Origin: Hermodice carunculata
Lineage: Eukaryota > Annelida > Polychaeta > Eunicida > Amphinomidae
Direction of reading: 5' to 3'
DNA length: 64,000 bases
Assembly (NCBI GenBank): GCA_964020975.1
Contig: OZ026613.1
Coordinates: 68,910,192 to 68,974,191 of the forward strand
A program made the position numbers and the translations under genes. Positions 1 to 11,980 of the stretch are shown piece by piece; the stretch's first letter is position 1, and every line of letters begins with the position of its first letter. A model generated the notes under the pieces. That model saw nothing but the letters and a program-made list of their open reading frames with translations, searched no databases and had not been told where the DNA came from.

Positions 1-114
1 TCTATCTATCTATCTATCTATCTATCTGTCTATCTGTCTATCTGTCTGTCTGTCTGTCTGTCTGTCGGTCTGTCTGTCTCTCTGTCTGTGTAACTACCCA
101 CCCACCCATTCATA

Positions 115-161
<47 letters not shown>

Positions 162-163
162 TT
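1..163. repeat. Tetranucleotide microsatellite (TCTA/TCTG)
   Basis: A TCTA run (about 1-30) changes into TCTG units (about 30-80), is broken by about 30 bases of non-repeat sequence (CCCACCCACC), and resumes as TATC units to 163. The change of unit within one run is ordinary microsatellite drift. It begins at the window edge, so its true length is unknown. Confidence 0.95.
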
Positions 164-1539
164 ATGAAGGTAGCATTTTGGATAAATTGTAACTCCGGGC
201 CCATAATTTGGCATGTTGCTAAAGGCACCTCTACTGTGGTACAATAGTTCTTGGCCTATGTGAGCACGAGATTATATCTCCTGCTCAATCTGCTGATCTA
301 AAACTACAGTAGACTCCAACGCATGTGCCTTCACAAAGTATCAGATGATTGACCACACGACTTGAATAACGGCGTTTCAAAAGTGTTTTGATACAATCAT
401 TCATTCTATTTCAGTTGAAAACAGTCAAAAAGGTAAAGCGTATCAAGGACAATGAATCGGCTCAAATCGTATGCTTTAGACTGAATTCACGGTAACACAT
501 TTGTCTTCCATTAGTTTGCCGTTAGTATGGCTAAGGTCCGAAATTAATCAGACCTGTGCTTTACCATTTATCCAAGATTTGACGCAACATGTACGGGGAT
601 CTTGCTGTCTTTTCACAAATGACACACATTCATGCGACTGGCCGCAACATTGATGAGATCAATGTCCATACACAGGGTACTACTTCTGCAGCAGAAAGAT
701 GGTTTACAGGAGATAAGCTTCTTGTAACTCGTTCGAAATTAGAATTCTCTGCTTAACTTAGTATACAAAAACAAAACTATGATCAACACGGGGTTTTTTG
801 TAGGTAACAGGAAAAGGGGATATTTAATTAGACGATCAGAATGTCCATAACACTAGAACATGGAAGTGCATATGGACAGTCAAATTAATTTAACATCTTT
901 GCGCAGTTGCAGTGGTTTAAGTTACATACTCTACGTGAGCTAGAGATCTGTCTTCTACCCGAAGCCCAGGAAACCAGGCACAAACGATCCGTTCAGCCAG
1001 TGATGCATCATTGTGACAGTGTGGGGAATGTTCGTTGATCTATAGAACCCAGGAACGCCTGAGTTCACAAAAATCAAGATGCTGGAATAGTCATGGATTA
1101 CTTTGATTCAATCAATAGCAGCAGAACAGACCTTGTTCGTAAATAACAATATTTCATGGTAGTCAACAATTGTCAATGATGTTTAAATGCAGCAATGGGC
1201 TAGCACTACATTATGTCTATGATTACTATGATCAGGTTGCTGTTCTGTCCGGGAATATTAATAATTATCAAACACGCTGTTTTCTAATATACCTGATGAA
1301 TATTGCAAATCTTTTGCCTTCGACCTTAGTCTGCTAGGCCACGAGATTTGAGTCGTATGCATCTGTCAGTTTTGAACTGTGAGCGAGGGTCGAGTTGAAC
1401 TTCATTATTCATTCTTTTGCACAGGTCAGTGCATGTCTACATGTATATGTTTACTCAAATTATTTGTTGACGTATTTAGCATTAACTTAAACATGAGAAG
1501 CAAACGTCAAGAACCAGTTATAGGACAAAATAATAATGA
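164..1539. other. No gene recognised
   Basis: AT-rich DNA without a convincing ORF, splice-site pair, tRNA or repeat structure that I can recognise. Open frames here are under 70 codons and resemble no family known to me. Confidence 0.5.
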
Positions 1540-1672
1540 ATCAGGCCCTGGACTGCCCTGTATCCCACAGCAAGAAATTTGACAGGAAGCAGGACAGATC
1601 CACGTGTTATTAAGCAGGGCCATAATACCTCCATGGCAGGGCCAAATGTGTTTTTCAGGTAACAACCTGGAA
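1540..1672 (+). repeat. Dispersed repeat copy (partner at 27.2 kb)
   Basis: The stretch containing ATCCCACAG...TTGACAGGAAGCAG...ATTAAGCAGGG reappears in the same orientation at about 27196-27290. The copies are clearly related but diverged, with small indels. The class of element is not recognisable from these fragments. Confidence 0.6.
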
Positions 1673-2425
1673 AGGCCAAAAGCTTAAGAGAAGTTATCAC
1701 GTATTTTACACATACAGGAAGTTTGAAATATTTAGAAATCAACATCTATTTGGTAGTAAAAGTAGGCCTATTATTTTCAGGTGGTAAGATATAGCATTCC
1801 CTGCTTATGAGGCCTCATCATGGTAGAGGCATAAACAGGTTGTCCAGCAACCGAGGCTGGAAGAGCATATCCACAGTTAACCTTGGTTGATATGAACATG
1901 GCCTGTTGCCAGATCGGGGCATGCATATGTTAGGAGTCAGAACTACTTGACCGTGTTTAACAAACTACACCATTTAAAAATGTCTCAATTCCGGTCACTC
2001 ATGCTCGCCAACATTTTGGGGTTTGTCCGATGGACATAAACATGTTCTCCCTATAGTATGTATGGGGATGCCTGACACCCATTGTCGTGTTTTGCTTAAA
2101 ATTGGCCTGTGCACAGCAGCACGTATTGAACGGGCTTAATTCTGTTGGTTTGCCGGAAATAAAAAACGAAAGCGAAAGCAATTCTTCTTCTTGCTCCGTC
2201 AGATGGAGTCCCAATTCGCATAAAAGCTGACAAACCTTTTATGTGAAGTACAAAGCAGGGGATTTTTTTATAGGTGTCTGGTCGTGTGCATATTTGTGCT
2301 TGTGTACACAATACCGTTACAAAGCAGCCTTTTCACTTGTAAAATATATTTTTCTCAAGTCAACATGAAGTGTAAACCATAAAGATCACCCAAAAGAACG
2401 AATGAAAAATAAAAGCAGGATCCGT
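1673..2425. other. No gene recognised
   Basis: Non-repetitive AT-rich sequence. Short open frames on both strands show no family resemblance. Confidence 0.45.
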
Positions 2426-2429
2426 GAAT

Positions 2430-3480
2430 CATTCAGACTCAGATTCAGAATGCTTTTATTTGACCCAAAGAATACAATGAAGAATTCAGACAGATAACAA
2501 TTACTGGTCAAGAGACCCTCATTAACACCACAGGGTCGCTAGCATGGTGGCCACCCAGAAAACTCGTTAAAGATACACATTTTCATTGAGTGATAAAGAA
2601 GAAAAAAGAAAAGAAGAAAAAAATGCAATACCGTAAATATTTATGACATGATTAATCGAGTAATTTAAATTTGACAAGCGATCTAGAGGTACTGGAAAAA
2701 GGAAATTAATATGATTCGGTTGTTACAAACATTGATAATAATAATTAATATCACTTTTATCTGACGCATAGATGGATCGCATTTATCTAAATTACATATA
2801 TAGCAATCAGAAATTTAACTTATTTCTGAATATTTTTCAATAAGATATCTTTTAATATAATTTGTGTGACCTTGTAAACTGTGGGTCCTTACTTTATCAG
2901 TTATTTGTTTTGGGGTTTCATTAATTAGTTTGACTAGACTGTATCTAATGCAAGATTTAGAAAATTCATGACTCACTCTATTAATAAAGATGCTTCATCT
3001 TCTAGAGTTATGGTCATGGACTTCAGAATTAAGCTTATTGAATTTTATTAGAATATTTAGGTGAAGATTTTTATTTACTAATTTATAGTAAAATTTAAAT
3101 TGTAATTTACATATATCTTCAAGTTTTAATAATTATAACTGTTTCAAAAAAGGTTCACTGTGTGCATTATAAGTACTTAATATAATAATTGTAAGTGCTT
3201 TCGTTTGTAACTTCTTTAATTAAACAATTTGATAACCCAGTTTAAAATTGCATGACGAAGATGTGGTAAAACAAGTGAATTGTAAAGAGTAATAAGTATA
3301 TTTAAAGGTGGAAAATGTTTAAGCCTATTCAATATACCATTTACCTTAGAGATTTTTACTGAAATATTGTTAATATGGCTATTCCATTTTAAATGTTTGT
3401 TAATTGCAAGTCCCAGAAAATTGAAATTATCAACGCACTGTAAATATATACCATTCATATACAAATCTGGTATTCAGAAT
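2430..3480 (-). mobile_element. 5'-truncated LINE, RT thumb and C-terminal part
   Basis: Read on the minus strand, this is the 3' part of a non-LTR retrotransposon. The open frame at 3464-3216 contains the post-catalytic RT/thumb signature FNFLGLAINKHLKWNSHI, then KISKVNGILNRLK and TLYNSLVLPHLRHAILNW, which matches the FLG-(I/L)-x-I-(N/D)-x-x-LxW-xx-HI pattern of CR1/Jockey-like LINEs. After about one frame break the C-terminal tail follows (3160-2820), with readable pieces such as LKLEDICKLQFKFYYKLVN, SHEFSKSCIRYSLVKLINE and THSLQGHTNYIKRYLIEKY. The element ends at about 2430 in a polyadenylation-like AATAAAAG and a hexamer tail of TCTGAA/TCTGAG units, a known way for such LINEs to end. The catalytic YADD part and the endonuclease are missing, so this is a dead-on-arrival copy. 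Only a few breaks are visible, which suggests moderate age. The clade call is an inference. Confidence 0.85.
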
Positions 3481-4402
3481 CACTTGACATGATGCTGTAG
3501 CGATGAATATGGCTTCAAGATAACTTTATCTTTCAATACAAGCACAATATCATGTGATGTCCAAAAAAAGTGTAAATGTAACTAATATTTCCGGGAAGCA
3601 TAATTTGCAATATCAATATTTACATTCCATTTATTTGATTAACTTTTAATGTCCCACATTTAATTGTCTGTGCTGCATCGATAAACGCTGTTGCATGCAC
3701 ATTCAGAAAATGGCTTTTCTTTTCTTTTTTGTAATAGCATCCAAATCCCTCGCAGGAAAAACATTGTGTAACATATTTAAAGAGAGAGAAACTCTCAACC
3801 TGTGGAAACGTCACGATATTTACACATGCAAAGTACATGCATGTGATCGGGCATCGAGCACACCTAATTTGGCACGCAAATTACGTGAACGTCACTGTTG
3901 ACTTATCTTCATAATTAACATATAAATCATGTGCCGTTAGTCATTGTGATTCTTTGACGAATTGTCATTGACTTTCGTTAAGATAATAGCTATGGAAAAA
4001 AATGTTTACTTTGAATGCCCGCAAAATGCAAAAATATGCTCACAAAAGGACCACAAACACCTTTTAATGTTTTCTTTCACAGCCTTCTGCTGTTTTATGG
4101 TTAAAATTGTTCAGCAGGGACTGTAGCTGTGATAGGGTTATTTCAAAATGTCAATAGCAAAATCCATTAATCCAAAGTGTAGGCCAGCTTCGCAAAGTTT
4201 TACAGATGTGCCGGTAATTCTGCAGATCAAATATTAACAATTACAAAAATGTCTGCAAAACTAAAACAGACATGTATATAGTGTTCTGTTTTGAAAGCAC
4301 ACAAGCAAATTTCAAGCTTAGCAAACCGTCCATTGTAGTAATCGTTCTTTACTATGCTCTCTCACCTACAACCACAAGTCTCCCATACATGAAGCAATTG
4401 TT
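3481..4402. other. No gene recognised
   Basis: AT-rich DNA with no splice-supported ORF. The LINE at 2430-3480 does not visibly extend here. Confidence 0.45.
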
Positions 4403-5160
4403 AGCTCACCTGACTTGCTAGTCAGGCTGAGCTTTAAGGAGGCTAAGTCGTCCGATCACAATCCACATTTTCGACTTCTCCGAAACCGCCAGCCAGATTC
4501 ACTTCAACTTCGTGACAATGTACCTTGGGTAGGTGTCTACTAAGTTTGTTGAAGTGGTCACGTTCAAGTGATATTTTGGATTTTTTAAATTTTTTTGTTC
4601 ATTTTTGGCAAATTTTTTTTCAATCTCCAACGAAACTGGTCACACAATTATTCTGATATCACGTTTGAACACTCCTAGGGAGTCATAGTTTTTAATTGTT
4701 CACCAGTTGGCGCTGCATTTTTTTTCTATTTTTTATGATTTTTTTGTGTGTTTCTGTTATTTTTGACTTCTCCAGAATCATCACTCACACTAAGTTGGAA
4801 CTTGGTGGATGTGTGCCTTGTTGAAGGGTCAAAAGTTGTTCACTAGGTGGCACTGCTGAGGATTCCTAATTTTTAACGATTTCTTTTTCAATTCGGGTAA
4901 TTATCGGTAAATGCACATTTCCTATTGATTACTATGTAAATCAATGGGTATTCTACTGCTAATTCATATTTTGTTTTTTCTTTTTTACGATTTTTCGTGT
5001 GCTTTCGCTATTTTCGACTTTTTCTCCAGAAACCGACACTCAGATCAAGCTGAAGCTTGCTGGATATGGCCCTTGTGAAAGAGTCAAGCAAAGGTGCATG
5101 GCACTGCTGTGGATTCATAATTTTTAACGATTTTTGAAAAATCGGGTACTAAGGCAAAAC
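4403..5160 (+). repeat. Hairpin-headed dispersed repeat, copy R1
   Basis: It starts with an imperfect hairpin (4403-4433, AGCTCACCTGAC / GTCAGGCTGAGCT) preceded by TT. There follow the family modules: TTTTCGACTTCTCCGAAACC, CAATGTACCTTGGGTAGG, AAGTTTGTTGAAGTGGTCA, a CACTAGGTGGCACTG box at 4841, and a block around 4905-4960 with TTTCCTATTGATTACTATG. The same modules in the same order occur at 61.8-64 kb and, in part, at 8.1-8.8 kb and 40.8-41.1 kb. It codes for nothing I can recognise. Seen from the minus strand, the end reads hairpin-AGCTAA, which would fit a Helitron-like 3' terminus (hairpin near CTRR), but this is only an inference. Confidence 0.7.
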
Positions 5161-5324
5161 AAAATTAATTGTGAGTTTCTCATGCACCGCCGACTCAGTT
5201 TTTTTGGATGCACCTCGGCCATTTTATTTTCAAAAATTAGTGAAAATTATTTTAAAAAATCTACCCATCCGCATCTTCAGTTTCTGCCGCCTCATTTTTC
5301 CCGCAGTAAAAAATAATAATGGCG

Positions 5325-5524
<200 letters not shown>

Positions 5525-6152
5525 TATATGTATATATATACATACATACATATTACACCCACTACAATGTTCATGAGTGAACGAAATGATGCAAAACGTA
5601 TTCAAAATAAAAGATATACAAAGATTCAAAATAAGATATACGTTTTGAACGAAATGATGTAAAACGTATATCTTATTTTGAATCATTTCGTTCACTCATG
5701 CACATTGTAGTGGGTGGGTGTAATGTGTATGTATGTATGTATATATATATATATTTATATATATATATATACACACATACATACATATTACACCCACTAC
5801 AATGTTCATGAGTGAACGAAATGATGCAAAACGTATTCAAAATAAAAGATATACAAAGATTCAAAATAAGATATACGTTTTGCATCATTTCGTTCACTCA
5901 TGAACATTGTAGTGGGTGTAATATGTATGTATGTATGTATCTATGTATGTATGTATGTGTTTATATATATATATAAATATATATATACATACATACATAT
6001 ATACATACATACATACACATTACACCCACTACAATGTTCATGAGTGAACGAAATGATGCAAAACGTATATCTTATTTTGAATCTTTGTATATCTTTTATT
6101 TTGAATACGTTTTGCATCATTTCGTTCACTCATGAACATTGTAGTGGGTGTA

Positions 6153-6183
<31 letters not shown>

Positions 6184-6341
6184 TGTATGTATGTATGTAT
6201 GTATTTATGTATGTATATATAAATATATATATTTATATATATATATATACATACATACATACATACATACACATTACACCCACTACAATGTTCATGAGTG
6301 AACGAAATGATGCAAAACGTATATCTTATTTTGAATCTTTG
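5525..6341. repeat. Array of inverted ~136-bp palindromic units separated by TATG/TA spacers
   Basis: Three complete units (about 5551-5727, 5786-5923, 6019-6154) and one half unit (6273-6341) share an arm of about 50 bases. The arm runs from TTACACCCACTACAATG to GATGCAAAACGTAT and is followed by its reverse complement, around a loop of about 35 bases. The loop of unit 3 is the reverse complement of the loop of unit 2. Spacers are TATG and TA runs that are themselves near-palindromic. Unit 1 is larger because its centre carries an extra small palindrome. The half unit ends abruptly at 6341 in single-copy DNA. No coding content: frames here translate only microsatellite and arm sequence. Confidence 0.9.
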
Positions 6342-7161
6342 AATTCCGGTAAACATCGCGTGTTTGGTGTCATTGGAAAGTTCAGAGTTTCATCTACGTC
6401 AGAAAAATGTTTTTTGTTGGCTAAATTTGACTGCAATACGGTTTATTTATGCCAAACATCGCTGTCTCAAGGTTAGATATGTTATTCAGACGACCGTTTC
6501 TATTGGCTGATGGTTATGTAGTCAGATTTTCAAAATGTTGTGTCAAGAAAAATATCAAGAAATTCTTTCTTGAAACAAGATATGGAAAATCTTGAGAGTA
6601 AGAGAGGATTGGTTATCTTACTCAAGATAACGATTTCTCACTGTGCAGAAACGGTAGTTCTTCTGAAGCTTTCTGTTACGAGCGAGACATACTGATGGAT
6701 ATTCACTGTACATTTGGTACCGGGGAAGGCAACGTCTTGTGCACAAACTACATTTGCACATCAGAAGCATTGTTTTTCACATTAGTTTCGCCTTCGATGA
6801 AGCTAACCGCTAATTGTAAATAAATAACTTTTAATTGTAAATAACTTGTAAAAAAAAAAAAAAAAGCAAAATAATAAGATTTGACGCTGCGTGAATCAAT
6901 AACATGCTGTAATAATCATTTCAAATAAATTACTGCAGAATAAATATATGCAATTTAAGAGATGTGTCGAGCACGACAAATTACGGGACTGCCACTGCAA
7001 GGCCGGGGGACCACATATGGTCGGCACTGCTTTAAAAGTGACTGTCACTCAAAGAGTTAAATGTTTTTCCTCTGAAAGTGACACATATACCATTTATAAA
7101 TGCTTAAAACATTCACAGCTGGTACAGGATATCCTTTGCAGTAAAATGTCATTCATTGGTA
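6342..7161. other. No gene recognised; short stem-loop at 6590
   Basis: Single-copy sequence. A bulged 12-bp stem (ATCTTGAG..TAAG with CTTACTCAAGAT) lies near 6590-6630, and a 16-base A run lies near 6850. No ORF with family resemblance. Confidence 0.45.
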
Positions 7162-7283
7162 ACTAAATAAATGAATGAATGAATGAATGAATGAATGAAT
7201 GAATGAATGAATGAATGAATGAATAGATAAATAAATAAATTAATAAATTAATAAATTAATAAATTAATTAATTAATTAATTAA
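7162..7283. repeat. Compound microsatellite (AATG)n-(AATA)n-(TTAA)n
   Basis: AATG units pass into AATA, then TAATAAAT, then TTAA units with no intervening sequence. The stepwise change of unit suggests slippage of successive mutated units. Confidence 0.95.
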
Positions 7284-8080
7284 AAATTGCTTTAAGACGT
7301 CTTAAATTTATTTTCCATTGAACATTGCCGACACATGGTATATGGTACATGCTGCATTTGATATTTTTGTGCAACCTACACGGGGCAATGTATTTTGAGG
7401 CCCAAAGCCCGGTTCATTGCATGAAGCAAAAAAGCTACCAAAGTGTGACAGAAGGACCTTCTATATCTGACTTCTTTAGCCCTTGTGTTTACAAAATAAA
7501 CCTGTCATAGTCTCTTTTTGTTGAAAGTATTAGCCTGTACAGATTGTCCATGCACCCTGACAACTGTTCATTGACATTTGAAATTAAAGTTCAGGTTTGA
7601 AATTATGTTTACTATCCAGCCTGTTTCTTGAGGGCCCGGAGTATACCCGTGAAACTAAATTGTTCTCACTTCCAACATTTTGTTTAATATACCTCATACT
7701 TGATGGCCTCAACGGTGTACATCCATATGAGAAATTAAGTCTATGTTTTTTTAAGTTCAACATCCTTTCAAAACCCACTGGTTTCACACAAGGAACTCTT
7801 GAAAACTTGAATTCAATAGCAGATCTGGACCGGTGCATCAAATTCAGGGTGCGAGAATGCTTGCTTCCATAGAAGCTTCAAACTTCTTTCTCATGCAAAG
7901 CTAGAAGATCTACAAAAGACATTTCCATTTCCCATGCACTGTTTCAGCATATTTGAATCATATTGTTTCATACATGTAATAACATGAAGACATTATCAAA
8001 GATTTCATATCCTATAACTGTGATTTATGCAAATGCTTAAAGCACAGTTGCAGAATATGGAATATTCATATGTATGTTCA
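7284..8080. other. No gene recognised
   Basis: Overlapping 85-91 codon frames lie on both strands at 7584-7872, but neither resembles a known family nor carries splice sites that would make it an exon. Confidence 0.4.
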
Positions 8081-8835
8081 TAATTAATTTTGTATGGCCT
8101 TACCGGTAAAGATACCTTTCCTATTGATTACTATGTAAGTCAATGGACATTCTAATGCTCAATACAATGCATTTTCTCCACCAAGCAGCAATGTTCTTTT
8201 TAAAGTTCTCTTTAAATATTCTAATTCATCAATTTCTCATACTCCAGTAAAATTTATATTTTAAATGAATTTTTCATCAGGCAAATCTTAGAGTTCCAAA
8301 TGCCATATGCACTCAGCTAAAGCTCAACACAGGTCTGTTCAATAGGAGTGATCTAGGTTGGTTAAATTTCTTGACACACCGCCTTTTGTTCCCATGGTGC
8401 ATGTTTGTGACACCTAGCAACCCATTCCATTTGGGGTCAGGTGTGTCAGCAAAACCCATTACATTACAGTGTACCTGGAAGTTTCACCCTGTATATGAGG
8501 ACGATTTTTGGAATTATTATCTTCTAATCTACCTGCATTGCATATCGTTATCTTTCCAATACACCCATGTGTGATAAAATGAAAGTGTAATGCTTATTTG
8601 ACAACATATACACAGGTTAAATTTATATCTGCTAATTCCCCATGTTAATCTATGGAGAAAAAGTGAGGGTCATGGAAAGTGACCACAAGATGTGGGCAGT
8701 CGACCATGAACAAGATGGGCAGCACCACCTTTAGGCGAATTTAGAGCTAACCCAGATGTAGACTTTGATTTTATGAACAAGCTTAGGTCAGCTGAGCACG
8801 GGCTGTTCACACAGCCCTCTAATTGTTTGCGTTTT
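8081..8835 (+). repeat. Hairpin-headed dispersed repeat, partial copy R2
   Basis: The 8100-8155 block (CCTTTCCTATTGATTACTAT, then AAGTCAATGGACATTCTAATG) is the module also seen at 4905, 62.46 and 62.97 kb. Near the right end, GCTTAGGTCAGCTGAGCA (about 8785) is half of the family's terminal hairpin. The part between is diverged, so the limits are approximate. Confidence 0.5.
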
Positions 8836-8995
8836 TAAGTGTATGTGTCAACACACACTTTTCTGTTTTTCCTTAAATTCTTTCTTTCTTCTTTCTTTAT
8901 ACCAGCGAATTTGTCCGACACTACTATACATAGAAAGTCAAACCTTGGCATGATTGTACCTCCATACAAGGAGTTGGACCTTTTTATACACAGGA

Positions 8996-9500
8996 ATGAA
9001 GATGTTTGAAATTATGCAAATTAGGGCATTTAAAATTTCAAATCTTGAATATCTTCAAAAGTATAATAGATAAAAATGTCATTACAACTTCTACTAGGGG
9101 ATTATTGACCATTGCGCATCTAATGAATTTGAACAAAAAGGTGTAGCAATTTAAATTATGTTAATTAGCAGCATTGGAAATTTTATAACTTGAATATATT
9201 TGAAACTATTATGGATAGAGATGTCATTTTAACTTCTGCTTGGGGGTTATTGACCATTGCGCATGTAATGAATCTAAAGCAAAAGTTGTAGCAATTTAAA
9301 TTATGCTAATTAGCAGCATTTGAAATTTTAAAACTTGAACATCTTCAAAATGATTATAGATAGCGGACACCAATGAATTAAAAATAAAAGTTGTAGCAAT
9401 TTGAATTATGCTAAATAGCACCATTATGAATTTTAAATCTTGAATAACTTCAAAGCTATAATAGATAGAGATGACATTCCAACTTCTACTCCTGTGTTAT
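8996..9500 (+). repeat. Tandem repeat, ~145-bp unit, four copies
   Basis: Four diverged units share TTAAATTATGCTAATTAGCA, GCATTTGAAATTTTAAAACT and AACTTCTACTxGGGG..ATTG. Anchor positions near 9013, 9158, 9303 and 9408 give periods of 145, 145 and 105, so one unit has lost about 40 bases. No coding potential is seen. Confidence 0.85.
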
Positions 9501-9756
9501 GTTGTACATTGTCATACCAATATGCTTTGAAGACACACACACTAATTTGCTATGCAGCAAATCATCTGTCCTAGTTTGCTTCTTGCCCTTTTATTTTTTA
9601 GGGTATCAAACAGTTTTAGCAGTAGCGCATTAGGGCGTAAACACACTATACTGTAGTACAGTGTGTCACCAAGGTGCCCAAGTCCGGGATCTCAGTCTGA
9701 GTATCCGTGGATTTTGTGCAACAACATTTGTAGTAGTGCAACTTATCCTTTACTAT

Positions 9757-10036
9757 AGAAAGAGAAGAGGAAGAGGTAGAGGAAGAAGAAGAAGAAGAAG
9801 AAGAAGAAGAAGAAGAAGAAGAAAAAGAAGAAGAAGAAGAAGAAGAAGAAGAAGAAGAAGAAGAAGAAGAAGAAGAAGAAGGAGGAGGAGGAGGAGGAGG
9901 AGGAGGAGGAGGAGGAAGAGGAGGAGGAGGAGGAGGAGGAGGAGGAGGAAGAGGAGGAGGAGGAGGAGAAAAGAAGAAGAAGAAGAAGAAGAAGAAGAAG
10001 AAGAAGAAGAAGAAGAAGAAGAAGAAGAAGAAGAAG

Positions 10037-10066
<30 letters not shown>
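9757..10066 (+). repeat. Polypurine tract (AGA/GGA), ~310 bp
   Basis: Almost pure A/G on the plus strand for about 310 bases after the first few bases. It is built of AGA blocks flanking a central GGA block (about 9880-9970). Such tracts can form intramolecular triplexes, and can pause replication and break assemblies. The Arg/Lys/Glu-rich and Ser/Leu/Phe-rich frames across it are low-complexity translation, not genes. Confidence 0.95.
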
Positions 10067-10068
<2 letters not shown>

Positions 10069-11800
10069 TCTTGGCAATTGTGCATACAGTGCGTTCATTT
10101 ATTTATTGCGACAAACTAAGACACTATCCATGGTACAACATCCCAGATTGGCATCTGCCTAAGTCAGAATTGGAGCATGTTTGTCTATTTGTGGAGCAGC
10201 ATATTCAAGGAGTCATTCTTTTAACAAGATTAAGTTTAGGAGCGGCCTGGATCTTCATTGGTGCCATGTATGGTACAGCAAGACTTTCCATGAGATTGTC
10301 TCAGTGATGTTCTAGTTGTTCGTAAGAACCAAATTCCAAGGGGGGGGGGGGGGGGGGCGAGGGGTGCAAAACAAGAATCATGAAATTATACAAAATTGTA
10401 CATTGTTTTTATAACACAAAAAAATCTAAGACAGAAAACCTTGTGCACTTTACCAGAAAACACTATTAAGCATGCCCTGAACAGAACACATGGCAACTTA
10501 CGCACAGGAAAAAATTATATAATTTGAACACGGTAACATGAAAGGGCATCAACAAACTACAACCGATACATCGGGAAATGTAAGTACAGAGTGCCTAGTA
10601 CTCATACACAGGAACTGAATGCAGAACTAAATTCAACCAAGTCCACCAGAAGTGAATCAACATTGGAAATATGGCTATAGGTAGACTGCTGGCATCGTAA
10701 GAATTTAATGTGCTAGCAATGATTCAAGAATGTTTTACACTGACTTTTCAACAGTAAAATGCTTGGAATATAATCTATCACACAAAATGCAGTTAATTAG
10801 GCCTACAAATTTATACAGATATACCTGAATTTGCAAATATATTTTAAATCTTGCATTTTACATAAATTGAATTCTTTTGATTTTTTTCCGGTAATTTGTT
10901 ATTGAAAATCAGCCAAAACACTGTCAAGCGGAATTTTGATGTAAAATCTTTTCATTCATTTAGAATCATAAGCAGCGTCAGAGTAAAACCCAATGCCGAG
11001 CACACAATGCGAGGATGTGACACTGGAACAAAAACCATGCGAAGCGGTGGGACTCGATTTAGGGTCAACTAAAATGGCTTCACGTGTTTAACCCTGGTAT
11101 CTCTTACATACTGACATTGAATGTGTGTGAAAGACTCATATGCTTAGCAGACATCAATACAGATTAGTTAACATCTTCACAGTTAATCAGTAGAGTGAAC
11201 GTGAAGATACTCACGACAGTGGTACAAAACTAGTTGTCCGGCTCGTGGGCTGAACATCTGCAGGTGTGACAAATGACTCATAGTCGGCCTTTGGATTTAT
11301 ATACGGACGCAGGCTATTTAATTTACATGTATCAATGATTCACCAACAAGTAACTAGGTGGCTAGTTGTTATATTATTGGATCCACTTCTTTAAATACGC
11401 AGACAAAGCGACGTTTTGACGAATATATGCAGCACAACGGAGGTGGGGGGGGGAGGCTGCTACGCGGTTGCAAGTAATAATGTTGCCCTAGTTCAAGGGA
11501 CGGAAAAGAAAGAAATACACAAATAATAGTTGGTATGAAGTACGAAAAAAATGGCTTCCAGCACATAAGTATGGCAAATTAAAAAAAGGCCAGTACGCCA
11601 GCAGCTAAGTCCAAAAACCCCTTACCCTCTCCTAAACCATCCACGGTTCAAACACTGAAGGAGACCAAAGACCATCTATTCCTGGCTCCAGGCTTGACCT
11701 CATTCATTCGTAACCTCACATTTCTGACGGTATGCTGCAGATCACATGCATGATGTTTTACACACAGAGGATGCCTGGCAGATCCATAGTCATGAAATTT
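10067..11800. other. No gene recognised; G-run at 10340
   Basis: Contains a run of about 18 G at 10340-10358 and a short G tract near 11445. Otherwise single-copy AT-rich sequence without a supported exon. Confidence 0.45.
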
Positions 11801-11980
11801 AGTTTAACCATATTTATTTATTTATTTATTTATTTATTCTGGATTACCCGATAGTGCATTATATGACTAATGCGATGGGTCATCTAGAAATGGAGAGAAA
11901 CAATTTACACATGACATTACAGCTACTCTAGGTTACAAATATATAGATACATATGAAATATGCATGAGCATAGTCAGTGG
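11800..11980 (-). mobile_element. LINE/SINE 3' end with AAATA tail
   Basis: On the plus strand it starts TTTAGTTTAACCATATTTAT, has seven TTTA units, then CTGGATTACCCGATAGTGCA...ATGACTAAT. Nearly the same order of words occurs at 14831-14960 inside the large LINE. Read on the minus strand, both are 3' ends with an (AAATA)n tail and a shared body, so they are two insertions of one retroposon family. The 5' extent of this copy beyond about 11980 (up to perhaps 12300) is unclear. Confidence 0.6.

Noticed and set aside
1651-1665. Second recursive splice site (TTTTTCAG followed by GTAAC)
   Set aside because: It lies in a dispersed repeat, the donor half is not consensus (GTAACA), and no neighbouring exon supports a gene there.
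9646-10119. Arg/Glu-rich and Ser/Leu/Phe/Pro-rich frames of 110-152 codons
   Set aside because: Pure low-complexity translation of the polypurine tract in several frames and on both strands.
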